In this document: piece by piece, positions 15,736-24,278 of the stretch
How positions within the stretch are numbered: position 1 is the first letter of the stretch
Layout: every line of letters begins with the position of its first letter
NCBI GenBank assembly: GCA_965208065.1
Contig: OZ242313.1
Coordinates: forward strand, 3,286,001-3,350,000
Origin: Bin103 sp002238925
Lineage (GTDB): Bacteria > Spirochaetota > Spirochaetia > SZUA-6 > Bin103
Reading direction: 5' to 3'
Length of the DNA stretch: 64,000 nt
Position numbers and translations under genes: made by a program
Notes under the pieces: model-generated
Database searches by the model: none
What the model was told of the DNA's origin: nothing
Seen by the model: only the letters and a program-made list of their open reading frames with translations

Positions 15736-16587
15736 ATGATGCACTCCCGCGGCCGTCTTGATGGCACCAAGATCCTGATATACGCGTCGTATATTGTTGT
15801 CGTATTGGTATTTTGGGGACCAGTAACCTGGATGATATCATTGTCTCTCAAGACCATCCCGGATATCCTCGCCTACCCTCCGAAGCTGTTTCCGAGCCGC
15901 CTGGCGATAGAGAATTACGGCACCATCTTCGAGCAGTCCACCATTCCCCGTAACATGCTCAACTCGGCCAAGATCACGATCATTACCGTGCTCGGAACCC
16001 TGCTGGTTACGGTGCCCGCCGCGTATGCGTTTTCGCGGTTCAGATTCAAGGGCAGAACACAGATCCTGATGGCCATCCTGCTGTTTCAGATGATCTCGAC
16101 ACTGATCATTATCCTGCCTCTGTACCGCTATTTCATCCGGTTGAACCTGTTGGATACCCATCACGGGCTGATCTTGATCTACATCACCGTGCAGATTCCG
16201 TTTACCGTGTGGCTGTTGAAGGGCTTCTTCGATTCCATTCCCAAGAGCCTGGACGAAGCCGCCCGTATCGACGGAGCATCGCGGCTGCAGAGCGTAATTC
16301 GAGTAATCGTGCCAGTCGCCATGCCGGGGATCGCCGCCGCGGTACTGTTCAACACCATAAACGCCTGGTCACAGTTCCTGATTCCGTTCATCCTGATCGG
16401 CAAGGGGCGCCTGCAACCGATCTCGGTTGGCGTCGCCAAGTACGCCGAGACGGTGGGCGAAGCGATCGTCACCACGCACCTGCTGGCCGCGGCAAGTCTG
16501 ATGGCGATGCTTCCTGCCATCGCCATATTCATCGTGCTGCAGCGATTCATAGTCAGAATCCTGATCTCCGGCGCCGTGAAGGGATAG
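15736..16587 (+). CDS. Sugar ABC transporter permease (MalG/UgpE type)
   Basis: This 283-residue second permease of the sugar importer has hydrophobic spans beginning with ILIYASYIVVVLVFWGPV. The EAA-loop is clear: LDEAARIDGASRLQSVIRVI. The final hydrophobic segment ends with the usual VRILISGAVKG tail of MalG-like permeases. Two adjacent ATGs at 15736 and 15739 are possible starts. It completes the operon. No ATP-binding subunit follows, so the importer must use a shared ATPase. Downstream, 16588-16827 holds no clear gene. Confidence 0.93.
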   Translation: MMHSRGRLDGTKILIYASYIVVVLVFWGPVTWMISLSLKTIPDILAYPPKLFPSRLAIENYGTIFEQSTIPRNMLNSAKITIITVLGTLLVTVPAAYAFSRFRFKGRTQILMAILLFQMISTLIIILPLYRYFIRLNLLDTHHGLILIYITVQIPFTVWLLKGFFDSIPKSLDEAARIDGASRLQSVIRVIVPVAMPGIAAAVLFNTINAWSQFLIPFILIGKGRLQPISVGVAKYAETVGEAIVTTHLLAAASLMAMLPAIAIFIVLQRFIVRILISGAVKG

Positions 16588-16827
16588 GAGAACCGGTCCC
16601 TGCGATCGTCGGCCAAGCCGGCGCCAGGATCGACTCCGGGGATGCGGCGATCTGGATCAGCCACGTGGTGCGCTCCGCGGCACTGGCGCGTGCCGGCGAG
16701 GTGGAGCGAACCGGCGCCGGCCTGCCCGCTCGCCGGCCTTACGTTCGCCGTCAGACTTCAGAATAGCGCGGCAACCGTGATTCCTGCTTCGGTGGACGCG
16801 CCCGCGGGCCGGATCTGGCCGGGCTGC
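16588..16827. other. Intergenic stretch with a possible gene fragment
   Basis: On the plus strand, about 16615-16766 reads protein-like text (SGDAAIWISHVVRSAALARA and onward) ending in a stop at 16764, without a plausible start or ribosome site. It could be a remnant of a larger gene or a chance open frame in GC-rich DNA. No family is recognised, and no terminator is seen after the importer operon. Confidence 0.25.
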
Positions 16828-17475
16828 TTACCCGGAGCCCCGCCCCGCCTCGGCGGTGAGGAAGTCACGTCCGGCGCGGCGGGCGGTGGCCAAGTTGCGC
16901 GTTCTTGATTGCGCCGCCCTTTGAGGATCTTCGGTACCGGGAAGGAGGACGAACTCGCACTGGTCGACGCCGACCCCGGGCTGCAGGCGGTCGTTGGCAA
17001 AGATCCGCCGCATGCCCTCGGCAACGCCCGACTGATGGAGGGCGTCGCCCGTGTTGCCGCCCGGACACAGGACCAGCGCCCTGGCAACCGACAGCGGTGG
17101 ATAGGGGAAAGTCTCGTTCGGCAGGCCGTAGTCGTAGGCGTAGCCGCATACCCAGACACGGTCGAACCATCCCTTCATCTTGGCGGGGCAGTCGCTCCAC
17201 CACACCGGGAACACGAATGCCAAGCCGTCGGCGCGGGAGATTTTTTCGTGCTCGGCCCGTACGTCGGCGGGCAGGGGGCTGTGCGCCCGGTTGCCGTGCA
17301 CGTTGGTCTCGCGCTCGTACTCGGCAAGAGACAGGTCGGAATTGAACCCCATCGCGTACAGGTCGCCGATTTCGAACGTGTGCCCCGCCTCCTCGATGCC
17401 GCGGCACAGTGCATCCAGGACGGCTCCGGTAAAGGAACGTCTCGTGGGGTGAGCGAACACGACGTAAGCATGCAT
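16828..17475 (-). CDS. Flavodoxin-like NAD(P)H oxidoreductase (KefF/MdaB type)
   Basis: This 215-residue flavodoxin-fold NAD(P)H:quinone oxidoreductase-like protein begins MHAYVVFAHPTRRSFTGAVL, the FMN phosphate-binding loop pattern (AHP...S) of this family. Further family marks are FEIGDLYAMGFNSDLS, the core GLAFVFPVWWSDCPAKMKGW, and CPGGNTG later. It should reduce quinones or other electron acceptors with FMN or FAD. The start at 17475 was chosen because the flavodoxin fold begins there; the 50 upstream in-frame residues have no similarity. It is transcribed in the same direction as the M81 peptidase gene upstream, with 118 bp between them. It is unrelated in function to the neighbouring importer. 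Confidence 0.85.
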   Translation of the reverse strand: MHAYVVFAHPTRRSFTGAVLDALCRGIEEAGHTFEIGDLYAMGFNSDLSLAEYERETNVHGNRAHSPLPADVRAEHEKISRADGLAFVFPVWWSDCPAKMKGWFDRVWVCGYAYDYGLPNETFPYPPLSVARALVLCPGGNTGDALHQSGVAEGMRRIFANDRLQPGVGVDQCEFVLLPGTEDPQRAAQSRTRNLATARRAGRDFLTAEAGRGSG

Positions 17476-17593
17476 GGCGACCTCGGGATCTCCCGGGACG
17501 GCATAGTTGCAAATCACCGTCCACTCATGCAACCACGCCAGCAAGATTGGACTCGCACCGGCTTCCGGCCCCGCGAACGCCACGGACCACCCG

Positions 17594-19123
17594 TCAGCGG
17601 GGGCCGGACGGTGAGAAACGGGCATTCCGGTCGAGGGGATACACGCCGGAACGCAGGCGGCGGTAGCGGTAGGCGGCGAAGTCGGGCCGATGCACGCCCG
17701 GCGTGTCGAGGTCGAAGATGCGCTCGGCGATCTGCTGGTAGGTGCTGCGGAAGTGCACGGCCGACTTGAGCGCCACCAGGCGCTGCGCCCGCGGCTCGAT
17801 GCCGACGCTGCGCAGCAGCTCCGCGTCGAACGGCTGCACGCGGCGCTCGGTTACCACTACCCGCACGCCGCCACACTGGAGAACGGCGGTACGGCCCATC
17901 TCGGTCACCCCGCCGGCGCCCATGCGGCTGCGCGTCACGAAGCGGCCGTCCGAAAGCAACCGCACGACGGCCCGCAGCGCCACCGGGTCGCCGTGGCGGC
18001 GGTCGGTCTTGCCGCCGAGGCGCACCTCGATCGTCTCGCCCACCCCGGCCTTCGCGGCCGCGGCCACCGCATCGGGATCGGCGATCACCGCCACCACCGC
18101 GTCCTCCACCCCAGCCGCGAGCAGCGCGCTCAACACCACCGTGCCGTCGCACGGCCCGCCGCCGCCCGGGTTGTCGGAGCCGTCGGCCAGCACCACCAGA
18201 CCGGTGGCGTCGTCGCGGGCGAAGCGAATCGCCGCCGCCACCGGTGTCAGGGTTACGTCGAAGTCGCGGCGCCGCCGCCAGAGGGCGCGCGCCAGCTCGG
18301 CCGCGTGCGCCGCCGCCAGCTCCACCGAGCCGTCCGCGGTGACCAGCACCGAGGCGCCGGCGTCGCGGATGTCCGCGAATGGAAAGCCGTGCGCGATGGT
18401 CGCGTCCAGCACGCCCGGCTCCCGCGCCACGGCCTGCGCACGGCGCAACAGGGCACGCGCCGGCGGGATCAGGGTGCATTGCTTTGGCGGCATGGTAACC
18501 AGCGGCAACTGCACGTACGCCAGCCGCGGCCGTACCGTCCCGGCCGCCGCGGCGTGAATCAGCCTGCCCGCCTGCACGCCACGCTCGAAGGCATCCACGT
18601 GCGGATACTCCTCGAACCCGATAATGGCATCGGCGTGCGCCGCCATGCGCGCGGTGACGTTGGCGTGCAGGTCCAGGGTCACCACCAACGGCAGGTCGGC
18701 GCCGTGCCCGTCCAGAGCCTTGCGCGTGCGCTCGATCAGGTCGCCCTCCGCGTCCTCCAGGTGCTCACTCACCATGGCGCCGTGCAGGTCCAGCAGCACC
18801 CCGGCGCAGCCGGCCTCGCGGCCGCGCCCGGCAAGCCGCTCCAGCAGCACCGTCGCGAGTTCCTCGTACGCCGCCTGCTCCACCACGCCGGACGGCGTGG
18901 CAAACGCCCACAGCAGCGGCTCCAACTCGAAGCCCAGCTCTTCGGCAGCGGCCAGGTACCCGCCGTGCACGGTTCGAGTGCCGCGGAACCGGCGGCGGAT
19001 CCGCTCCGGGGATGCATCCGTGGCGGGCGCCCCGGCAAAGTCGAAATCCGCCAGCCGCGTCGGCGTGACGGCGAAGGTGTTGGTCTCGTGGCCGACGGCG
19101 GCACTGAAGAAAGGGATGGCCAT
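17594..19123 (-). CDS. M81 family metallopeptidase (MlrC/microcystinase C-like)
   Basis: This 509-residue member of the M81 metallopeptidase family has MlrC as its type protein, which degrades linearised microcystin. The N-terminal part carries metal-binding-type motifs: FFSAAVGHETNTF at the start, LLDLHGAMVSEHLEDAEGD, TLDLHANVT and GFEEYPHVD. The C-terminal domain has DGSDNPGGGGPCDGT. The ATG at 19123 opens MAIPFFSAAVGHETNTF, the usual N-terminus. Most such genes in environmental bacteria have unknown substrates. It is divergent from the ABC/DUF1854 operon by only 73 bp, so the two share a control region that includes a short AT-rich patch (TAGTATATT near 19172). Confidence 0.88.
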   Translation of the reverse strand: MAIPFFSAAVGHETNTFAVTPTRLADFDFAGAPATDASPERIRRRFRGTRTVHGGYLAAAEELGFELEPLLWAFATPSGVVEQAAYEELATVLLERLAGRGREAGCAGVLLDLHGAMVSEHLEDAEGDLIERTRKALDGHGADLPLVVTLDLHANVTARMAAHADAIIGFEEYPHVDAFERGVQAGRLIHAAAAGTVRPRLAYVQLPLVTMPPKQCTLIPPARALLRRAQAVAREPGVLDATIAHGFPFADIRDAGASVLVTADGSVELAAAHAAELARALWRRRRDFDVTLTPVAAAIRFARDDATGLVVLADGSDNPGGGGPCDGTVVLSALLAAGVEDAVVAVIADPDAVAAAAKAGVGETIEVRLGGKTDRRHGDPVALRAVVRLLSDGRFVTRSRMGAGGVTEMGRTAVLQCGGVRVVVTERRVQPFDAELLRSVGIEPRAQRLVALKSAVHFRSTYQQIAERIFDLDTPGVHRPDFAAYRYRRLRSGVYPLDRNARFSPSGPR

Positions 19124-19196
19124 GTGTCCAATATCGGCAGCGGCCCGAATCCGCCGCACGCCGGTGCCGGGTAGTATATTGCAGGCTCCGGCAGAA

Positions 19197-21455
19197 ATGG
19201 AGCAGACCATCCCGCAGGAGATCCGCGACCGGCTCGCGGCGGCAGGCGTACGCCCGGATGAGGTGCGGCACGCGGTGCGTTCCGACCTGGACGCGGACGG
19301 CCGCTACGGGTCGCAATGGGCGCTGGCCACGGATACCGCCCTGCACCTGGTGGACGGCGAGCGCGTCGACTCGCACGCGCTGGCCGAACTCGGCGAGATG
19401 CAGGTGCAGGCCCTGGTCACCGGCGGCCTGCTCATGACCCGCCCGGACGGCCTCGGCGCGGACGCGTCCGCACCGGCTGCCGGCGCGGCGGACGGCGCCG
19501 ACCTGGACCGCCTGCTGCTGCGCTTCACCAACAGCGAGGCGCAGCGGTTCGAGACGTTTGCGCGCGCGGTAGCGGCCCTGCAGAAGGGGGAGCGGGCACA
19601 AGCGGCGGAGGCGGAGCGGGAGCGCAACTGCCCGCGCTGCGGACTGCGCTATCCCGACCAGCACCGCAGCGTCTGTCCACGCTGCATCGACAAGCGCGGC
19701 CTGTTCCTGCGCGTGCTCGGCTACCTGCGTCCCTACCGCGGCTGGGTGGCGCTGATCGCGGCGGCCATGGTAGCCGCCGCCGGCCTGCGCACCGTGGCGC
19801 CGTTGCTCAGCGGACGGGTGCTGTTCGACGACGTGCTCGACCAGGCGGGGCGCTTCCACGGCCAACTCGCCGAACTGATCGCCGTGCTGGTCGGCGTTCA
19901 CCTCCTCGGGGTGCTCGCCGAAGTGCTGCACATGCGCATTACCGCACGCGTCTCGGTGAGCATGATCTACGATCTCAAGAACGAGATATTCGCGGCGCTG
20001 CAGCGGCTGTCGCTCGGCTTCTTCACCCGCAAGCAGACCGGCGGCCTGATGGTTCGGGTCAACCACGACTCGGACAACCTCAACTACTTCTTCATCGACG
20101 GCCTGCCCTACTTCGTGGTCAACATGGTGCAGATCGTGGCAATCGTATCCGCGATGATCGCCCTGAATTGGTCCCTGGCGCTGCTGCTCCTGATCCCGGC
20201 GCCCCTGGCAGTACTGATCATCCGGCGGCTGGTGCCGCGGATCTGGCGCCTGTTCGGACGCCAGTACCGCTCGCTGGCCATCCTCAATGGCGTGGTGGAG
20301 GACTCACTGAGCGGTGTCCGGGTAGTCAAGGCGTTCGGCAAGGAACAGGAGGAGATCGAGCGCTTCGGACCGGTCAACGACGAAGTGTACCGCGCCCACC
20401 GCCGCACCCAGCAAACGCTGGCCACCCTGTTCCCGTCGGTCGCCTTCCTTACTCAGCTTGGCGGGCTGGTGGTATGGGCGGCCGGCGGCTGGCAGGTGGT
20501 GTCCGGCAACCTGACCTTCGGCGTGCTGATGAGCTTCGTCGGTTTCGTGGCCCTGCTGTACGAGCCGCTGCGATTCATGACCAAGGTGGTGGAGTGGTGG
20601 TCGGCGGCGATGAACTCCGCGCAGCGCATCTTCGAGATCCTGGACAGCGTGCCGGAGGTAGCCGAACGCACCGATCCGGTGCCGCTGCCGGCGATGCGCG
20701 GCACGGTCGAACTGCGCGGTGTCAGCTTCGGCTACGAGCCCAACAAGCCGGTGCTGCACGAGATTGACCTGCACGTGGCCGCCGGCGAGACGGTAGGGCT
20801 GGTGGGGCGTACCGGCGCCGGCAAGTCGACCCTGATCAACCTGATCACCAGGCTGTACGACACCGGCACCGGCCAGGTGCTGATCGACGGCGTCGACGTG
20901 CGCGACCTGCGCACCGCCGACCTGCGCCACCAGGTGGGCATAATATTGCAGGATCCGTACCTGTTCGCCGGCAGCGTGGCCGGCAACATCGCTTACGGAC
21001 GTCCGGACGCCAGCCGCGTGCAGGTCGTTGCGGCTGCGCGCGCCGCGTTCGCGCACGACTTCATCACCAAGCTTCCCAACGGCTATGACACCGTAATCGG
21101 CAGCCGCGGCCACGGACTGTCCGGCGGCGAGCGGCAGCGGCTCTCGATAGCCCGCGCGGTGCTGCTCGACCCGCGAATCTTGATCCTGGACGAGGCGACC
21201 TCGTCGGTAGATTCGACCACCGAGGAGATGATTCAGCAGGCGCTCGAGCGGCTGATCCACGGCCGCACCACCATCGCCATCGCCCACCGGCTGTCGACGC
21301 TGCGCATGGCGGATCGGCTGGTGGTAGTGGAGGAAGGCCGCCTGGTGGAACAGGGCACTCACGACGAGTTGATGGAGCGCGGCGGCGTCTACCGCCGGCT
21401 GGTGCGCAAGCAGCATGATGCCCTTGCCGTAATCGGGATCGGAGCGCCGCGATGA
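19197..21455 (+). CDS. ABC exporter half with N-terminal zinc-ribbon module
   Basis: This 752-residue protein has, in order, an N-terminal module of about 130 residues resembling a small beta domain, a zinc ribbon with four Cys (CPRCG...CPRCI, about residues 142-162), a six-helix ABC transmembrane domain, and an ABC ATPase domain. The ATPase motifs are canonical: Walker A GRTGAGKST, signature LSGGERQR, Walker B ILILDEATSSVDS. It forms a heterodimer with the product of the gene at 22033, with a DUF1854 gene between them and 4-nt overlaps at both junctions. Similar trios are annotated as cyanophycin-metabolism associated. The substrate is not known. It may export or flip a lipid or peptide. Confidence 0.88.
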   Translation: MEQTIPQEIRDRLAAAGVRPDEVRHAVRSDLDADGRYGSQWALATDTALHLVDGERVDSHALAELGEMQVQALVTGGLLMTRPDGLGADASAPAAGAADGADLDRLLLRFTNSEAQRFETFARAVAALQKGERAQAAEAERERNCPRCGLRYPDQHRSVCPRCIDKRGLFLRVLGYLRPYRGWVALIAAAMVAAAGLRTVAPLLSGRVLFDDVLDQAGRFHGQLAELIAVLVGVHLLGVLAEVLHMRITARVSVSMIYDLKNEIFAALQRLSLGFFTRKQTGGLMVRVNHDSDNLNYFFIDGLPYFVVNMVQIVAIVSAMIALNWSLALLLLIPAPLAVLIIRRLVPRIWRLFGRQYRSLAILNGVVEDSLSGVRVVKAFGKEQEEIERFGPVNDEVYRAHRRTQQTLATLFPSVAFLTQLGGLVVWAAGGWQVVSGNLTFGVLMSFVGFVALLYEPLRFMTKVVEWWSAAMNSAQRIFEILDSVPEVAERTDPVPLPAMRGTVELRGVSFGYEPNKPVLHEIDLHVAAGETVGLVGRTGAGKSTLINLITRLYDTGTGQVLIDGVDVRDLRTADLRHQVGIILQDPYLFAGSVAGNIAYGRPDASRVQVVAAARAAFAHDFITKLPNGYDTVIGSRGHGLSGGERQRLSIARAVLLDPRILILDEATSSVDSTTEEMIQQALERLIHGRTTIAIAHRLSTLRMADRLVVVEEGRLVEQGTHDELMERGGVYRRLVRKQHDALAVIGIGAPR

Positions 21456-22036
21456 GCGAAGCCACGCCGGGCGCCAACGGACACGGCGACGCGGCCGAGG
21501 CCGCCGGGCACACCGCCGGGCACACTGCCGAGCACACTGCCGAGGTGAGAATGCTGGCCCCGGCAGCGTTGCGGTTTGCCGCAACCGAGGGCGGGTTCCT
21601 GGCGCTGACCGTGACCGGCGGCGAAAAAAGCGAGCACTACCCGCGCATCAACGCCTTCCGCACGTTTCCGCTCAGCGACGCCGACCGCTACCTCTCGCTG
21701 CGCGACGCCGGCGGCAAGGAGATCGGCATCCTGGAGTCGCTCGCCGACCTGCGCCCCGACCAGGCGGCTCTCCTGCGGCAGGAGTTGGAGCGGCGCTACT
21801 TCACCCCGGTAATCGAGCGGGTGCGCTCCCTGAAGGAGGAATTCGGCTACTCCTACTGGCTGGTCGAAACCGACGCCGGGCAGCGCCGGTTCACCGTGCA
21901 GAGCGGCAAGAACAACGTCACCGTCGTGGGTGAGCGCCGCCTGCTGATCGTCGACGTCGACGGCAACCGCTTTTTCGTGGACGACTACCACCGGCTCGAC
22001 CGCAACATGCTGAAGACCGTGGAAACGCTGTTGTGA
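21452..22036 (+). CDS. DUF1854 family protein
   Basis: This 194-residue protein has a low-complexity His/Ala N-terminus (AAGHTAGHTAEHTAEV, from a 12-bp tandem repeat) followed by a DUF1854-like domain. Characteristic stretches are HYPRINAFRTFPLSDADRYLSL, GKEIGILESLADL, FGYSYWLVETDAGQRRF and DGNRFFVDDYHRLDR. The function is unknown. Family members are associated with ABC transporter pairs in cyanophycin-type gene sets. It overlaps the upstream ABC gene by 4 nt (ATGA) and the downstream ABC gene by 4 nt (GTGA), so all three are translationally coupled and the protein is probably part of the transporter complex. Confidence 0.8.
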   Translation: MSEATPGANGHGDAAEAAGHTAGHTAEHTAEVRMLAPAALRFAATEGGFLALTVTGGEKSEHYPRINAFRTFPLSDADRYLSLRDAGGKEIGILESLADLRPDQAALLRQELERRYFTPVIERVRSLKEEFGYSYWLVETDAGQRRFTVQSGKNNVTVVGERRLLIVDVDGNRFFVDDYHRLDRNMLKTVETLL

Positions 22037-24264
22037 GGCTGCGCTACGAACTCCCCGCCGCCGCCGCCGCCGCGCTCACCGAAGCCCTCGACGGCCACGA
22101 GGCCGGCGGCTCCCACGTGAGGTACGCGGTACCGGCGGACCTTTCCGCGGACGGCGCCTTCGGCGACGGCTGGACGGTGGCCACCGACGCGCTGGTAGCG
22201 GTACAGGCGCCCGGCACGCGCGGCTGGCGCACGCTTCCCCTGCGGCAGGTGGGCCGGTTCCGGGCCGACAACATGGTGGGCAGCGGGCGCCTGGTGGCGG
22301 AGCCGGCGTCGAATGGCACCGGCGGCGCGGCACACGAGCAGATCCTGGCGCACTACTCCATGAGCCACGCGCCGCGCTACGCCACCCTCGCACGCGGCCT
22401 CAACCTGCTGCTCGACGGCAAGCGTCCCACGGTGGACGAAACGCCCGACGAAGGCGTCTGCCCCACCTGCGGGCGCCGCCGCGAGCCGGGCACCCGCGTG
22501 TGCCGCGCGTGCACCAACCGCGCCGCCATGATGCGCCGGCTGTGGGCCCTGGCGCGCGGCCACCTGCGCTGGGTGGTTGCCGCCGTGGCGCTGTTCGCGG
22601 CCTTCACCTTGCTGTCGCTGCTGCCGCCGCAGTTGACCCGCGTACTGATCGACAACCACCTGGTGCCGCGCCGCCCACACCTGCAGCCGATCCTGCTGCT
22701 GGTCGGAGCGGTTGCCGTTACCTACGGGCTCACCGCGCTTACCGACGCCCTGCGCGGGCGCGCCATGGCGCAACTCTCCAACGCGCTCGCGCGCGACCTG
22801 CGCAGCATGGTGTACACCAACGTGCAAAAGCTCTCGCTCGGCTACCTGGGCACGCGCGACGCCGGCGACATTCTCAACCGGGTCAGCAAGGACACCCGTA
22901 ACATCCAGCAGTTCATCAACTTCTGGCTCACCGACAGCGTCGCTCAGGGGCTGTTCCTGGTCGGCGTGGCGGTGATCCTGTTCCTGCGCGAGTGGCGGCT
23001 GGCGGTGCTGGTGCTGGCGCCGCTGCCGGTGGTGGTGCTGCTCGCCGGCGGCGTGTGGGGCCACGTCCGCTTCCTGTTCCGGCGCCAGGAGCGGCTGTTC
23101 GACAAGGTGGACACGCTGCTGCAGGACATCCTGTCCGGAATCCGCGTGGTCAAGGCGTTCGGCCGCGAGCGCGCCGAAGTCGGCCGGTTCCGCGCCCGCA
23201 GCGGCGAGTTGCGCGAGGTGATGCGCGCCAACGAGCGCACCTGGGCCAACCTGGTGCCGCTGTGGAGCTTCGTGATGCGCGCCGGAGAATTCCTGGTGTT
23301 CGCGGTCGGCGGCTACCTGGTCCTCGGCGACCGGATGAAGCTGGGCGAGCTGGTGCAGTTCGTCCAGTATGCGATGCTGCTGTACGGACCGCTGGTCTGG
23401 ATCGCCGGCCTGCCGCGCCGCTTTGCCGAGTCGATGACCGCCGCCGAACGGGTGTTCGAGGTAATCGACGAGCAGCCGTCGGTGGCGGACGCCGCCCGCC
23501 CACGGCGCCTGCCGATCGCCGGGCACGTACGGTTCGAGGAGGTGGTGTTCGGCTACCAGAGCCACGACCCGGTGCTGCACGAGGTATCGCTGGAGGTGGC
23601 GCCGGGCGAGATGATCGGCATCGTCGGCCACTCGGGATCCGGCAAGTCGACGCTGATCAACCTGCTGATGCGCCTGTACGACCCGGACGAAGGACGCATC
23701 ATCATCGACGGGGTCGACCTGCGCGCCATCGAGTTGCGCGACCTGCACCGGCAACTCGGCGTGGTACTGCAGGAGACCTTCCTGTTCGCCGGCAGCATCG
23801 CCGAAAACATCGCCTACGCACAGCCCGGCGCCTCGCCGCGCCAGCTCATCGCGGCCGCCAAGGTGGCCGGCGCCCACGACTTCATCTGCGCCTTCCCGGA
23901 CGGCTACGACACCCGCGTCGGCGAGCGCGGCCAGCGTCTGTCCGGCGGCGAACGCCAGCGTGTCGCCATTGCCCGCGCCGTCCTGCACGACCCGCGCATC
24001 CTGATCCTGGACGAGGCCACCGCGTCGGTCGACACCGAGACCGAGGAAGTGATCCAGGCCGGCCTGTTCCAGTTGATGAAGGGCCGCACCACGTTCGCCA
24101 TTGCCCACCGCCTGTCCACCCTGCGCCACGCCGACCGGCTGCTGGTGCTCGACAAGGGCCGCATTGCCGAGGTGGGCAGCCACGCCGAGCTGATGGCAGC
24201 CGGCGGCATCTACCACGGCCTGGTGCAGTCGCAGCGCCGCATGAACCGGCACCACGCGCTCTGA
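22033..24264 (+). CDS. ABC exporter half with N-terminal zinc-ribbon module (partner)
   Basis: This 743-residue partner of the ABC gene at 19197 has the same plan. The N-terminal beta-rich module is followed by a Cys4 ribbon (CPTCG...CRACT, about residues 141-160), six membrane helices, and a complete ATPase with Walker A GHSGSGKST, signature LSGGERQR and Walker B ILILDEATASVDT. Both nucleotide sites of the heterodimer therefore look functional. The GTG start at 22033 overlaps the DUF1854 stop. It ends 15 bp before the convergent enolase-family gene. Paralogy of the two halves suggests an old duplication. Confidence 0.88.
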   Translation: MRLRYELPAAAAAALTEALDGHEAGGSHVRYAVPADLSADGAFGDGWTVATDALVAVQAPGTRGWRTLPLRQVGRFRADNMVGSGRLVAEPASNGTGGAAHEQILAHYSMSHAPRYATLARGLNLLLDGKRPTVDETPDEGVCPTCGRRREPGTRVCRACTNRAAMMRRLWALARGHLRWVVAAVALFAAFTLLSLLPPQLTRVLIDNHLVPRRPHLQPILLLVGAVAVTYGLTALTDALRGRAMAQLSNALARDLRSMVYTNVQKLSLGYLGTRDAGDILNRVSKDTRNIQQFINFWLTDSVAQGLFLVGVAVILFLREWRLAVLVLAPLPVVVLLAGGVWGHVRFLFRRQERLFDKVDTLLQDILSGIRVVKAFGRERAEVGRFRARSGELREVMRANERTWANLVPLWSFVMRAGEFLVFAVGGYLVLGDRMKLGELVQFVQYAMLLYGPLVWIAGLPRRFAESMTAAERVFEVIDEQPSVADAARPRRLPIAGHVRFEEVVFGYQSHDPVLHEVSLEVAPGEMIGIVGHSGSGKSTLINLLMRLYDPDEGRIIIDGVDLRAIELRDLHRQLGVVLQETFLFAGSIAENIAYAQPGASPRQLIAAAKVAGAHDFICAFPDGYDTRVGERGQRLSGGERQRVAIARAVLHDPRILILDEATASVDTETEEVIQAGLFQLMKGRTTFAIAHRLSTLRHADRLLVLDKGRIAEVGSHAELMAAGGIYHGLVQSQRRMNRHHAL

Positions 24265-24278
24265 CCGGCCGGGGGCGG

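Noticed and set aside
13476..15857. A 793-codon minus-strand frame opposite the sugar importer
   Set aside because: It is composed of antisense text to a binding protein with a signal peptide and two permeases with EAA loops, and has no family motif.
21500..21546. Possible CRISPR or regulatory repeat in the DUF1854 gene start
   Set aside because: It is a 12-bp coding tandem repeat giving His-Thr-Ala units within an intact gene; unit length and context do not fit CRISPR.
19197..24264. Cyanophycin synthesis locus
   Set aside because: Only the ABC/DUF1854 genes are present. No cyanophycin synthetase or cyanophycinase sequence was found in the window.
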